From Firmicutes bacterium UBA1191 (GTDB lineage: Bacteria; Bacillota; Clostridia; Peptostreptococcales; Anaerovoracaceae): a stretch of DNA of 37,096 nucleotides. Positions 16,111-23,837 of the stretch are shown in pieces; position 1 is the stretch's first letter, and every line of letters begins with the position of its first letter. Under the pieces are notes generated by a model. It was not told the origin of the DNA, did not search any database, and saw only the letters and a program-made list of their open reading frames with translations. A program made the position numbers and the translations under genes. The DNA is taken from the NCBI GenBank assembly GCA_002310095.1, contig DBYH01000021.1:237-37332 (forward strand). The letters run 5' to 3'.

Positions 16111-16766
16111 AGAAGCTGTTCAAGGCGATCCGGGCTGGCGACCTGAAACTGGTGAAGGAAATAATAGGCAAGAAACCAGAACTGGTGAACTGCGTTGCCA
16201 CTCCGCCTCCGAAGAAGGACAACGGACAGTCGCCGCTGCAGGTGGCGATCAAGACGGGCAACTTTGATATCGCCGGGTTCCTCATTGACATGGGGGCGGA
16301 CCTGAATCACATCGAAGACGAATCCGTTCCGGGCTGGAGGATACCGGTTCTTCACGACGCGATAAATGCGGCGGTCATGTGCTCCAGATGGAACATTAAC
16401 AGCGATTACATGGGATTCAAGGTGAACTCGACAAAGGAGAGGGCGGATGAAGCGTTCGACATCCTGACAACGCTGCTCGAAAAGGGCGCCGACCCGAACG
16501 GGCTCGATTCTAATGGAAATTCCGCCATATGGAGATTCTGTCTGCAGGCCGCGCAGGTTCTTCCGAGTTACAACTGGGCTGAAAAAACAGAAAGAGACGA
16601 CAGGCTGTTCACAGATGAAGTACACGCCGATCTGAAGAGAATACTTGAGGCTTTGAGGGACGCCGGAGCGGATCCGGACTATGCCGCTCCGAACTGTGGC
16701 CGGGCGCCGCGTGAGCAGTATTCGGGAGGATCCCTGCACATAATACTTGAAGAAGTGCTTGGTTAA
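16107..16766 (+). CDS. Ankyrin-repeat protein
   Basis: A 219-residue protein with recognisable ankyrin repeats: NGQSPLQVAIKTGNFDIAGF followed by DMGADLN (about 49-80), LLEKGADPNGLDSNGNSAIW (about 125-145), and a closing ALRDAGADPDY with RAPREQYSGG. It starts MKKLFKAIRAGDLKLVKEII, itself a half repeat. Such proteins bind other proteins; the partner is not known. The start overlaps the preceding frame by four bases (ATGA) and has AAGGAG upstream. No signal peptide or membrane segment is visible. Confidence 0.88.
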   Translation: MKKLFKAIRAGDLKLVKEIIGKKPELVNCVATPPPKKDNGQSPLQVAIKTGNFDIAGFLIDMGADLNHIEDESVPGWRIPVLHDAINAAVMCSRWNINSDYMGFKVNSTKERADEAFDILTTLLEKGADPNGLDSNGNSAIWRFCLQAAQVLPSYNWAEKTERDDRLFTDEVHADLKRILEALRDAGADPDYAAPNCGRAPREQYSGGSLHIILEEVLG

Positions 16767-16791
16767 CGGGGGGGAAAAAAACAAAGAACTG

Positions 16792-18000
16792 ATGAAGAAG
16801 ATAGCAATGTTCACCATGGGCACAAGAGGCGACGTGCAGCCATACATATTCCTGTCAAAGGAACTGATGAAGAACGGACACGAGGTAACACTGGGTTCGC
16901 ATCCATGCTGGAAGGATCTTATCGAGGAGGCCGGGATTGATTTCCTGCCGATTGGTCCGGATATCGACATCGAAAAAGAGGCGGCGGTAATCAGAGGCAA
17001 AAGCCCGAATCCGACGCTGAGCATGCTGAAAACAATGGGCTTTGTTTTCAAAATAATCCAGCATTCCACCGACGAAATACTCGAGGGATGCAAAGGCAGG
17101 GATCTTATAGTTGTAAGCCACAGCCAGATGGGTGCAGTTGAAGCTGAGGTGCTGGGGATACCGACGGTCAATGTCACTCTCCAGAAGGAGATGATCGGCG
17201 AAGCCCTCAGACCGAAGAAACTGAGGGAAAAACTGGCAGGAAACATGATAGCGAAACAGGTCGCAAAACCATACAATGAAATCAGGAAGGTGTATGGACT
17301 GAAACCGGTCAAATCAGCGGATGAAATAATGTCCAAAGAACTGAACCTCATCCCGATAAGCAAGTATGTTCTTGAGCGGAACCCGTACTGGGAAGACAAG
17401 AACGTGATAACAGGATACTGGTTTGAGGATGAAGAGGACTACGTTCCGGATAAAGAACTGGCGGAATTCGTAGAGGACGGCGATAAGCCCGTAATACTTG
17501 CCCTCGGTGCCATGTCATTTGAAGACGAGTCTGAAGAGGACAAGCTGGACATGTTCGTCAACGCGTTCAGAAGGACGGGGTGCAGAGCGGTAATACAGGG
17601 ATTCCAGAAAACGATGCAGACGTACGAACTGCCTGAGGGAATGATGGCCTGCGGAAGTGTGCCGCACAGCTGGCTGTTCAGGAAGGGAAAGTTTGTCATT
17701 CACCACTGCGGATTCGGAACGACGGCGGCAACAATGATCTACGGAATACCTTCGATTCCGGTGCCGCATGTTCTCGACCAGATGGGATTCGCGAAGCAGC
17801 TTGTCGACATCGGCGTGGCGACGATCCCTCTCGGAGCGAAGGATCTTACAGAGCAGCTGATCGTTGACGCCATCGAAGAAATGAACAGCACATATGACGA
17901 GAAAAAGAAGAACGCCGAGGAAATATCCGTAAAGGTAAGAGCTGAAAACGGAACGGCTGAAGCGGTTCGTCTGATAGAAGAAGTATTGAACAGGAGATAA
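16792..18000 (+). CDS. GT1/GT28-like glycosyltransferase (sterol-glucosyltransferase-like)
   Basis: A 402-residue glycosyltransferase from ATG 16792. It begins MKKIAMFTMGTRGDVQPYIF, the GTRGDVQP signature of UDP-glucose:sterol-type and vancomycin-type glycosyltransferases, and has HHCGFGTTAATMIYGIPSIP in the nucleotide-sugar domain, followed by PHVLDQMGFAKQL. The family usually glycosylates lipids or antibiotics. An in-frame ATG at 16747 lies inside the ankyrin gene and would prepend 15 residues; 16792 fits the family start, though its ribosome site is poor (a GGGGGGG run about 20 bases upstream). The next gene, pepF, follows after four bases. Confidence 0.9.
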   Translation: MKKIAMFTMGTRGDVQPYIFLSKELMKNGHEVTLGSHPCWKDLIEEAGIDFLPIGPDIDIEKEAAVIRGKSPNPTLSMLKTMGFVFKIIQHSTDEILEGCKGRDLIVVSHSQMGAVEAEVLGIPTVNVTLQKEMIGEALRPKKLREKLAGNMIAKQVAKPYNEIRKVYGLKPVKSADEIMSKELNLIPISKYVLERNPYWEDKNVITGYWFEDEEDYVPDKELAEFVEDGDKPVILALGAMSFEDESEEDKLDMFVNAFRRTGCRAVIQGFQKTMQTYELPEGMMACGSVPHSWLFRKGKFVIHHCGFGTTAATMIYGIPSIPVPHVLDQMGFAKQLVDIGVATIPLGAKDLTEQLIVDAIEEMNSTYDEKKKNAEEISVKVRAENGTAEAVRLIEEVLNRR

Positions 18001-18004
18001 TAAC

Positions 18005-19825
18005 ATGAAGAGAAGTGAAGTACCTTTAGAGCAGACTTGGAATCTGGGACTGATATACGAAAGATCTGAGGAGGCGTGGCAGGACGCTGAGGAACTGAAG
18101 AAACTGGCGGACCAGGCGGAGAAAGAATATAAGGGGAACCTCAAGGATGCAAAGGCAATAGTATCCTGTCTCCACCAGCTTGAGCGCATGAACGAACTTG
18201 CGGTCAGGTTTTCAGATTACTTCGGCCTCGCGATGGAGACCGATCTCACTAATGTTGAAGCGGTTTCAAACGCTAACAAAGCTGACAGCATCGTAACGGA
18301 TTTCCGCGCGAAGACGAGCTTCATAGAAAGCGAGATACTTGAAGCGGACAGCGCTGTTCTCGAGGAAGCCATTGAGATCGGCGGCTCAGTATCCCTGTAC
18401 CTGAAGAAGATGCTGAGAAGGAAGCCGCACATTCTTCAGCCGGAGACTGAAAAAGTACTGGCCGCGCTGGGGGATTTCATGGAGACGCCTTACAGCGTCT
18501 ACAGGCAGGCGAAGCTGTCTGACATTAGATTTGATGCCTTTGCGGTAAATGGCAAAGAATATGATTTGAGCTACGCTCTGTTCGAGGAAGAGTACGCCTA
18601 TGAGGTAGACACCGACGTAAGGCGCGCGGCGTTCAGGCATTTCTCGGACAAGATAAAGGAATATGAGAATGTGACCGCGGCGGCCTACAACGCCCACGTG
18701 TGCAGAGACAAGCGCCTGGCGGATGCCAGAGGGTTCAAGGATGTCTTCGAGTATCTTCTTTTTGATGAAGAGGTATCGATGGAACTCTACGACAGACAGA
18801 TCGACATAATCATGGAGAAGCTGGCGCCGCACATGAGGAAGTACGCGGCTCTTATAAAGAAGGTTTACGGCCTCGAAAAGATGACGTACGCCGACCTGCT
18901 GCTCTCCGTTGATCCTGAATACGACCCGAGGGTCACCATGGAGGAAGCGGAGAAGTACATCGCCGACGGACTTGCCGTTATGGGCGAGGATTACGTCAAC
19001 ATGGTTCATGAGGCGTTCAGGGACAGATGGATCGACTACGCTACGAACGACGGAAAGTGCACAGGCGGTTTCTGCGAGAGCACCTACGGAGTGCCTGCCT
19101 CATTCATTCTTTTCTCATGGCAGGGGAGGATGTCTGATGTCTTTACTCTGGCTCATGAACTGGGCCATGCGGGACACTTCAGAGAGTGCAACAACGCCCA
19201 GGGATTCTTCGATACCCTGGTGCCGATGTACTATGTGGAATCACCGAGCACGATCAACGAGCTTCTGCTTACAGGCTATCTGGAGAAGACGAGCGACGAT
19301 CCGAGGTTCAGGCGCTGGGTGCTGGGAAATACCGTGGGCAAGACCTACTACCACAACTTCGTGACCCATCTGCTTGAAGCGGCGTACCAGCGCGAGGTGT
19401 ACAAGATCATCGACGCCGGAGGAAGCGTTCAGGCGGAGACTCTGTCGGGAATTTACAAGGATGTCCTGAAAAAGTTCTGGGGAGACGATGTCGAACTGAC
19501 CGAAGGAGCCGAGCTCACATGGATGCGTCAGCCGCATTATTACATGGGACTCTACTCATACACATATTCCGCCGGACTCACCATCGCAACCAAGATGGCG
19601 AAGAGGATACTTGAAGAGGGCGAGAGCGATGGCAGCATGGCCGGCGGCAGCGCAGTCGAGGACTGGAAGAAGGCCCTGCGCGCGGGCAGCACTGTGGATC
19701 CTGTCGGATTCGCGAAGATCGCGGGGGTGGACATAACCACCAGCCTGCCTTTGCTTGAGACTATAGATTACATCGGTTCGATGATCGACGAGATGTGCGA
19801 ACTAACCGAGCAGTTGGGATTCTGA
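18005..19825 (+). CDS. pepF: Oligoendopeptidase F (M3B metallopeptidase)
   Basis: A 606-residue cytoplasmic oligopeptidase of the M3 family, full length for PepF. The zinc site is HELGHAGHF with H384, E385 and H388, and the third ligand is in STINELLLTGYL (E419). The C-terminal segment QPHYYMGLYSYTYSAGLTIA is also typical. It cuts peptides of roughly 5-20 residues, so it likely serves peptide use in an amino-acid-fermenting organism. AGGAGA precedes ATG 18005. No signal peptide is visible. Confidence 0.93.
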   Translation: MKRSEVPLEQTWNLGLIYERSEEAWQDAEELKKLADQAEKEYKGNLKDAKAIVSCLHQLERMNELAVRFSDYFGLAMETDLTNVEAVSNANKADSIVTDFRAKTSFIESEILEADSAVLEEAIEIGGSVSLYLKKMLRRKPHILQPETEKVLAALGDFMETPYSVYRQAKLSDIRFDAFAVNGKEYDLSYALFEEEYAYEVDTDVRRAAFRHFSDKIKEYENVTAAAYNAHVCRDKRLADARGFKDVFEYLLFDEEVSMELYDRQIDIIMEKLAPHMRKYAALIKKVYGLEKMTYADLLLSVDPEYDPRVTMEEAEKYIADGLAVMGEDYVNMVHEAFRDRWIDYATNDGKCTGGFCESTYGVPASFILFSWQGRMSDVFTLAHELGHAGHFRECNNAQGFFDTLVPMYYVESPSTINELLLTGYLEKTSDDPRFRRWVLGNTVGKTYYHNFVTHLLEAAYQREVYKIIDAGGSVQAETLSGIYKDVLKKFWGDDVELTEGAELTWMRQPHYYMGLYSYTYSAGLTIATKMAKRILEEGESDGSMAGGSAVEDWKKALRAGSTVDPVGFAKIAGVDITTSLPLLETIDYIGSMIDEMCELTEQLGF

Positions 19826-19847
19826 GAGAGACATGAAAGGGGATAGA

Positions 19848-20903
19848 GTGAAGAAGAGGATAAGGATTATTTTAATAGTGATTCTGGCGATAATTGTCCT
19901 GATCCTTGTTGCGATGCTGTTCGCCTTCAGGCACGAATTGAAAACGCTGAGCTCACTGGAGGAAAAGAGCGAAGGCGTTTACACCATGACCTACGACGGG
20001 GACTACGGATTTGATGAGTTTCTGGAATCCGGAGCGAAGAGCGACGCGGACATAGAGAATTACGTAACAAAAAGGCTGATGAAGGGACTTCCGATCAATA
20101 TCAATTCTGCAGATCCCGGATGTACTGCCTTTGTAACCCGCAACGAAGATGGGGACGTAATCTACGGAAGGAATTTTGACTTCGTGTACGCTCCGTGTCT
20201 TCAGGTGTTTACCAAGCCGGATAACGGATACGCGTCGGTTTCGACGGTCAACCTGTCCTATGCGGGATACGGAAAGGATAATCTTCCTACGGAAGGGATA
20301 AGCATTGGCAATTTCCCTGTTCTCGCTGCACCGTATCTTGCTTTTGATGGTATGAACGAGAAGGGAGTCTGCATGGCGCTCCTGTCGGTTCCCGAAGCGC
20401 AGGCAACGGACGACCCTGACAAAGTGACTCTGAATACAACGACCGCCGTAAGGCTGGTCCTCGATAAAGCGGCTTCCGTCGATGAAGCGGTGGAGATGCT
20501 TGGAGAATACAACATTTACTTTTCCGGCGGCATTGCGAGTCATTATCTGATAGCGGACGTCACGGGAAAGTCGGTAATCGTCGAATACTATGACGGCGGT
20601 TTGCAGGTCGTCGAACCTGATGAAGATTACCAGATTGCGTCAAATTTCATCGCGTACAAAGGCCTGAACATCGGAGAGGGCTTCACGGAGTTTGAACGCT
20701 ATGACGCGGTTGAGGAAGCTCTTCAGAAAAACGATAACGTGCTCACGATGGAGCAGTGCGAGAAACTGCTGAACAGGATTGGCATTTACGACGGTGATCT
20801 CGACAAGCTTCAGTGGTCAGTGGTTTACGACCTGACGGATGGAACCGGAAGGATCTGGCCGCATCGGAATATTGACGAAGCGTGGTACTTTGAACTGGAT
20901 TAA
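19848..20903 (+). CDS. Membrane-anchored choloylglycine-hydrolase-family (linear amide C-N hydrolase) protein
   Basis: The protein has about 350 residues, with a membrane anchor (about residues 4-25, RIRIILIVILAIIVLILVAM) and a C-terminal Ntn-hydrolase domain. The nucleophile is C92 in DPGCTAFVTRN, followed by GRNFDF holding R108 and D111, spaced like Arg and Asp of bile-salt hydrolase. Bile-salt hydrolases begin with the Cys, so here about 90 residues must be removed, by autoprocessing or a protease, before the Cys becomes N-terminal. Family substrates include conjugated bile salts, penicillin V and acyl-homoserine lactones; which applies is unknown. ATG 19833 is possible, but GTG 19848 has AAAGGGG five bases before it and I prefer it. 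Confidence 0.8.
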   Translation: MKKRIRIILIVILAIIVLILVAMLFAFRHELKTLSSLEEKSEGVYTMTYDGDYGFDEFLESGAKSDADIENYVTKRLMKGLPININSADPGCTAFVTRNEDGDVIYGRNFDFVYAPCLQVFTKPDNGYASVSTVNLSYAGYGKDNLPTEGISIGNFPVLAAPYLAFDGMNEKGVCMALLSVPEAQATDDPDKVTLNTTTAVRLVLDKAASVDEAVEMLGEYNIYFSGGIASHYLIADVTGKSVIVEYYDGGLQVVEPDEDYQIASNFIAYKGLNIGEGFTEFERYDAVEEALQKNDNVLTMEQCEKLLNRIGIYDGDLDKLQWSVVYDLTDGTGRIWPHRNIDEAWYFELD

Positions 20904-20951
20904 TTGGAGATCTGATCGAAGGTATAGAGAGTAAAACAGGAGTTGTCATTC

Positions 20952-21467
20952 ATGGCAGATTACAAACATACGGATTACGAACTGATAATAAAACAGATGG
21001 AAGCGCTGGCGGAGGAATGCCCGGACCGCATACCCGTCATGGCGAATGTATCGGCGCTGCTGTATCATTCCATGGAGGATGTAAACTGGGCAGGATTCTA
21101 TAGTGTGAAATCCGGCACTGATGAAGGCGCGGACGAAGGCATAGACGAAGCACTGGTTCTCGGACCATTCCAGGGACAGGTCGCGTGCGTCAGAATTGAG
21201 AAGGGCAGAGGAGTATGCGGAACGGCCTGGGCAGAAGACGCGGTCCAGCTTGTTCCCGACGTTCACGCTTTCCCGGGACATATCGCCTGCGACTGCGCGT
21301 CAAGGTCGGAGATAGTCGTGCCGATCCACAGATACAGCAGCGAAGGACGAGACAGCGAAGTGATTGCGGTTCTGGACATCGACAGCCCTGTGCCCGCGCG
21401 TTTCAGCGAGGAAGACAGGGCAGGCCTGGTAAAACTGGTAGAATCAATAGAACAAATCATAAAATGA
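20952..21467 (+). CDS. msrC: Free methionine-R-sulfoxide reductase (GAF-domain fRMsr)
   Basis: A 171-residue GAF-fold enzyme that reduces free methionine-(R)-sulfoxide, a cytosolic oxidative-damage repair step using thioredoxin. The three catalytic or resolving cysteines are C79 (ACVRI), C89 (GVCGTAW) and C113 (HIACDC). Their spacing of 10 and 24 residues is the same as C84, C94 and C118 of E. coli fRMsr; C115 is extra. An insert DEGADEGIDEAL is acidic and simple. The start is ATG 20952 with AGGAG (20938-20942) at nine bases; an in-frame TTG at 20943 sits directly after that site and is unlikely. Confidence 0.92.
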   Translation: MADYKHTDYELIIKQMEALAEECPDRIPVMANVSALLYHSMEDVNWAGFYSVKSGTDEGADEGIDEALVLGPFQGQVACVRIEKGRGVCGTAWAEDAVQLVPDVHAFPGHIACDCASRSEIVVPIHRYSSEGRDSEVIAVLDIDSPVPARFSEEDRAGLVKLVESIEQIIK

Positions 21468-21496
21468 AGACGGCAAATCGGGATTTAGCGAGGCAG

Positions 21497-21515
21497 TTGG
21501 GTTGATATAACCCAA
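21497..21515. other. 7-bp hairpin without T run after msrC
   Basis: TTGGGTT (21497-21503) and AACCCAA (21509-21515) form a perfect stem with a 5-base GATAT loop. The T run of a terminator is missing. It opens the 289-base gene-free spacer 21468-21756. Confidence 0.5.
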
Positions 21516-21520
21516 AACTA

Positions 21521-21555
21521 TACACATTTATCAGGATTATCGGCTGAAATGTGTA
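21521..21555. repeat. 35-bp inverted-repeat unit 1 (TACACA-N23-TGTGTA)
   Basis: TACACA at 21521 and TGTGTA at 21550 close a 35-base unit. The arms extend to 9 bp (TACACATTT / AAATGTGTA). GCTGA sits at the 17th base of the 23-base interior. Confidence 0.7.
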
Positions 21556-21602
21556 GGATGTTTCTCCAATTGGGTGCTTACGCAATTTTTGTTCAAAGGA
21601 CC

Positions 21603-21637
21603 TACACAAATGAAGGGAAACAGCTAAAGAATGTGTA
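21603..21637. repeat. 35-bp inverted-repeat unit 2
   Basis: TACACA at 21603 and TGTGTA at 21632 are again 29 bases apart. The interior has GCTAA two bases earlier than the GCTGA of units 1 and 3. The unit is preceded by CC, as in unit 3. Confidence 0.7.
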
Positions 21638-21674
21638 TGTTGATTCTTGTTAATAACTTAAAAAAAGAAAAACC

Positions 21675-21709
21675 TACACAAATTGCGTGCATTCAAGCTG
21701 AGATGTGTA
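21675..21709. repeat. 35-bp inverted-repeat unit 3
   Basis: TACACA at 21675 and TGTGTA at 21704 are 29 bases apart, and CTACACA/TGTGTAG pair over 7 bp. GCTGA is at the same interior position as in unit 1. Downstream lies the ribosome site AAGGTGAT of the next gene. Confidence 0.7.
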
Positions 21710-21756
21710 GACTCTTGGATCCATCTTCAAATTCCCGTTTAACAAGGTGATAATAC

Positions 21757-22320
21757 ATGAATCATTGCGGAACAAAGACAATTGAAACGGAAAGACTGAT
21801 CCTTAGGCAGATACGTTTATCTGACGCAGAGGTTGCTTTTGAAAACTGGATGTCAGACGATAAAGTGACTGAGTTTTTGACGTGGCCGACACATAAGGAC
21901 GTAAGCGAGTCGGAGGAAATCATCAGGGAATGGATCGGGCAGTATGAAGATCCGGATTTTTACCAGTGGGTCATCGTACTGAAGGAGATAGATGAGCCGA
22001 TCGGCTCGATCAGTGTGGTTGAAAAAGATGAATCGATAAACATGTTCCACGTCGGTTACTGCATGGGCAGAAGGTGGTGGCACAAAGGCATCATGACCGA
22101 AGCACTCAAGGCGGTAATCAAATACCTGTTCACAGAAACCGATGTCAACAGAATCGAGGCGCGCCATGATCCGAACAACCCTCACTCGGGCGACGTGATG
22201 AAGAAGTGCGGACTCAGATATGAGGGAACAATGCGTCAGGCGGACCGCAGCAACAAAGGCATTGTTGACGCTGCCATGCACAGCATCCTGAGATCGGAAT
22301 GGGAAGAGCAGAATCCATGA
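21757..22320 (+). CDS. RimJ/RimL-type GNAT acetyltransferase
   Basis: A 187-residue GNAT of the RimJ/RimL (Acetyltransf_3) type. It begins with the family pattern TKTIETERLILRQIRLSDAE and has CMGRRWWHKGIMTEALKAVI as the acetyl-CoA loop, then NRIEARHDPNNPHSGDVMKK and CGLRYEGTMRQ. Family members acetylate the N-terminal residue of ribosomal proteins or small molecules; this one's target is not known. AAGGTGAT (21744-21751) stands before ATG 21757. It follows the inverted-repeat spacer, which could regulate it. Confidence 0.88.
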   Translation: MNHCGTKTIETERLILRQIRLSDAEVAFENWMSDDKVTEFLTWPTHKDVSESEEIIREWIGQYEDPDFYQWVIVLKEIDEPIGSISVVEKDESINMFHVGYCMGRRWWHKGIMTEALKAVIKYLFTETDVNRIEARHDPNNPHSGDVMKKCGLRYEGTMRQADRSNKGIVDAAMHSILRSEWEEQNP

Positions 22321-22358
22321 GGATGGAAACAAGAGTATTAAAACAAGAGGGTGAGATC

Positions 22359-22562
22359 ATGAACATTGAATGGGTTGATGGATTTGAAATCAGAGTCAAA
22401 GCAGACGGCGATGTGGTTATCGGCGCTAACAGAGAGGGTCTGCTTTCGCTGGCGAAGCAGCTGAACGCGCTGGCTGAGCAGCCGCAGGGAAGCCATATCC
22501 ATTATGATGAGTACAATTCCCTGGAAGAGGGATCGGCGGAACTGGTCATTGAGAAAATCTGA
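22359..22562 (+). CDS. Small Imm32-like protein
   Basis: A 67-residue protein with ANREGLLSLAKQLNALAEQ, GSHIHYDEYNSLEEGS and ELVIEKI. This pattern resembles the Imm32 family (predicted immunity proteins of polymorphic toxin systems), which I recall from the NREGL/HxHxD/ELxIEK outline; this is not certain. No toxin gene is visible nearby, so if it is Imm32-like it stands as an orphan. The start is ATG 22359, after AGAGGGTGAG. A longer in-frame reading from 22299 runs over the previous gene's end and is unlikely. Confidence 0.5.
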   Translation: MNIEWVDGFEIRVKADGDVVIGANREGLLSLAKQLNALAEQPQGSHIHYDEYNSLEEGSAELVIEKI

Positions 22563-22622
22563 GCGCATTGCAATGGAGCCGGTTAAATAGTAATATTGAT
22601 AAAAAGCTAAGAAGGCGGCAAG

Positions 22623-23171
22623 ATGGAATATAACAAAAGGATTACACTTAAAGACGGAAGAGAGTGCGTTCTGCGCAACGGCACAGAGAATGACGCAAAG
22701 GCAGTCGTCGACGTTTTTGATCTGACTCACGGACAGACGGATTATCTCCTGTCGTATCCTGACGAGAACAGTTTCACGGTCGAAGGTGAGGCAGGGTTTC
22801 TGAAGGCCAAAACCGAGAGCCCGAATGAGATCGAGATCATAGCCGAAATCGATGGCAAAATCGTCGGAACGGCCGGAATCGAGGCCGTGGGCGACAAGGA
22901 CAAGGTAAAGCACCGCGCAACCTTCGGCATCAGCGTCGACAAGGATTACTGGAGCCTCGGCATCGGCCGAGCTCTTACGGAAGCCTGCATAGAGTGCGCA
23001 AAGGCAGCCGGCTACGCCCAGCTCGAGCTCGACGCGGCGGTGGAGAATGAGAACGCCATCGCGCTGTACAGGAGCGTTGGATTCACCGAGTACGGACTTA
23101 ATCCAAGAGGCTTCCGCTCAAGGTATACCGGATGGCAGCCGCTCATTCTAATGCGCCTCGAACTGGAGTAA
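22623..23171 (+). CDS. GNAT family N-acetyltransferase
   Basis: A 182-residue GNAT. The acetyl-CoA loop is WSLGIGRALTEACIECAKAA and the following strand and helix are AVENENAIALYRSVGFTEYG. The sequence before it, KVKHRATFGISVDKDYW, is typical of this GNAT branch. The acceptor is unknown. AAGGCGG stands before ATG 22623. The next gene starts two bases after this stop. Confidence 0.87.
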   Translation: MEYNKRITLKDGRECVLRNGTENDAKAVVDVFDLTHGQTDYLLSYPDENSFTVEGEAGFLKAKTESPNEIEIIAEIDGKIVGTAGIEAVGDKDKVKHRATFGISVDKDYWSLGIGRALTEACIECAKAAGYAQLELDAAVENENAIALYRSVGFTEYGLNPRGFRSRYTGWQPLILMRLELE

Positions 23172-23173
23172 TC

Positions 23174-23818
23174 ATGATCAATATAATGAAAGACGCGGCG
23201 GAGGCGCACTTCCGCATTGAAGAACAGAATATCGGTGCTTTTGCGGAAATGAAGGGCAAAGGCATGAAGTTCAGGACGAGAGTTTTTGACGCCGAGGGCG
23301 CCGGAAGGCTCTGCCTCATGGAAATGAAGGGCCCGGCAGGTCTTATGCACATGGACACCGGCGTTTTTTCGCCGACGGAAAAAGACGGACCTCTTTTCAG
23401 CTTCGATTACATCAAGGCGGCCGGGAAGGAAACTTTTATCCTGGAGCTTTACGATACAACGATTTCTCATCCGGCGTTCGCGGAACTGGAGGAAGTCAAA
23501 GAGCGGTACGCTCACGTCCCGGCCCACGATCCGGGTGAGCACTGGTACGACAATCTGCGTCTGCCGGTTTCGGATTTCAAGGGCGGACGGAAGATCAGGG
23601 ACGATGTATTCCCGATGATGAGGGATTACAGCGAACTGTATTTCGGGATCCTGGAGGAGTGCGCTCCGTGCGATCCGGATGAAAAGAAGAAGTGCAACGC
23701 GGCATTCGTGGACGGCCTGCTTGAAAACGGCGGACCGGCCGTGGACGCCTTCAGAAAGATGATGGGTGAAGATAAGACTGAGGAGTTCCTCAGAAATTAC
23801 ATGTTCTGCTGCCGCTGA
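23174..23818 (+). CDS. Unknown protein, possible bilin-reductase-like fold
   Basis: A 214-residue soluble protein. Segments such as HMDTGVFSPTEKDGPLFSFD, ILELYDTTISHP and GGPAVDAFRKMMGEDKTEEF are well structured and resemble, weakly and from memory, the ferredoxin-dependent bilin reductase / red chlorophyll catabolite reductase group, especially the 'GEDKTEEFLRNYMF' ending. This is a tentative reading and no cofactor residue proves it. Cysteines CAPCDPDEKKKC sit near the C-terminal third. The start ATG 23174 has TGGAG close upstream; an upstream in-frame start at 23132 overlaps the GNAT gene. Confidence 0.4.
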   Translation: MINIMKDAAEAHFRIEEQNIGAFAEMKGKGMKFRTRVFDAEGAGRLCLMEMKGPAGLMHMDTGVFSPTEKDGPLFSFDYIKAAGKETFILELYDTTISHPAFAELEEVKERYAHVPAHDPGEHWYDNLRLPVSDFKGGRKIRDDVFPMMRDYSELYFGILEECAPCDPDEKKKCNAAFVDGLLENGGPAVDAFRKMMGEDKTEEFLRNYMFCCR

Positions 23819-23837
23819 GGACCAGGAGACTTACGCA

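Noticed and set aside
16080..17399. 439-codon open frame on the - strand
   Set aside because: It lies across the ankyrin and glycosyltransferase genes, which have family motifs and ribosome sites. The reverse frame shows none and is a shadow of codon bias.
21521..21709. CRISPR array
   Set aside because: Only the arms are conserved; unit interiors differ and spacing is uneven; no cas gene in the window.
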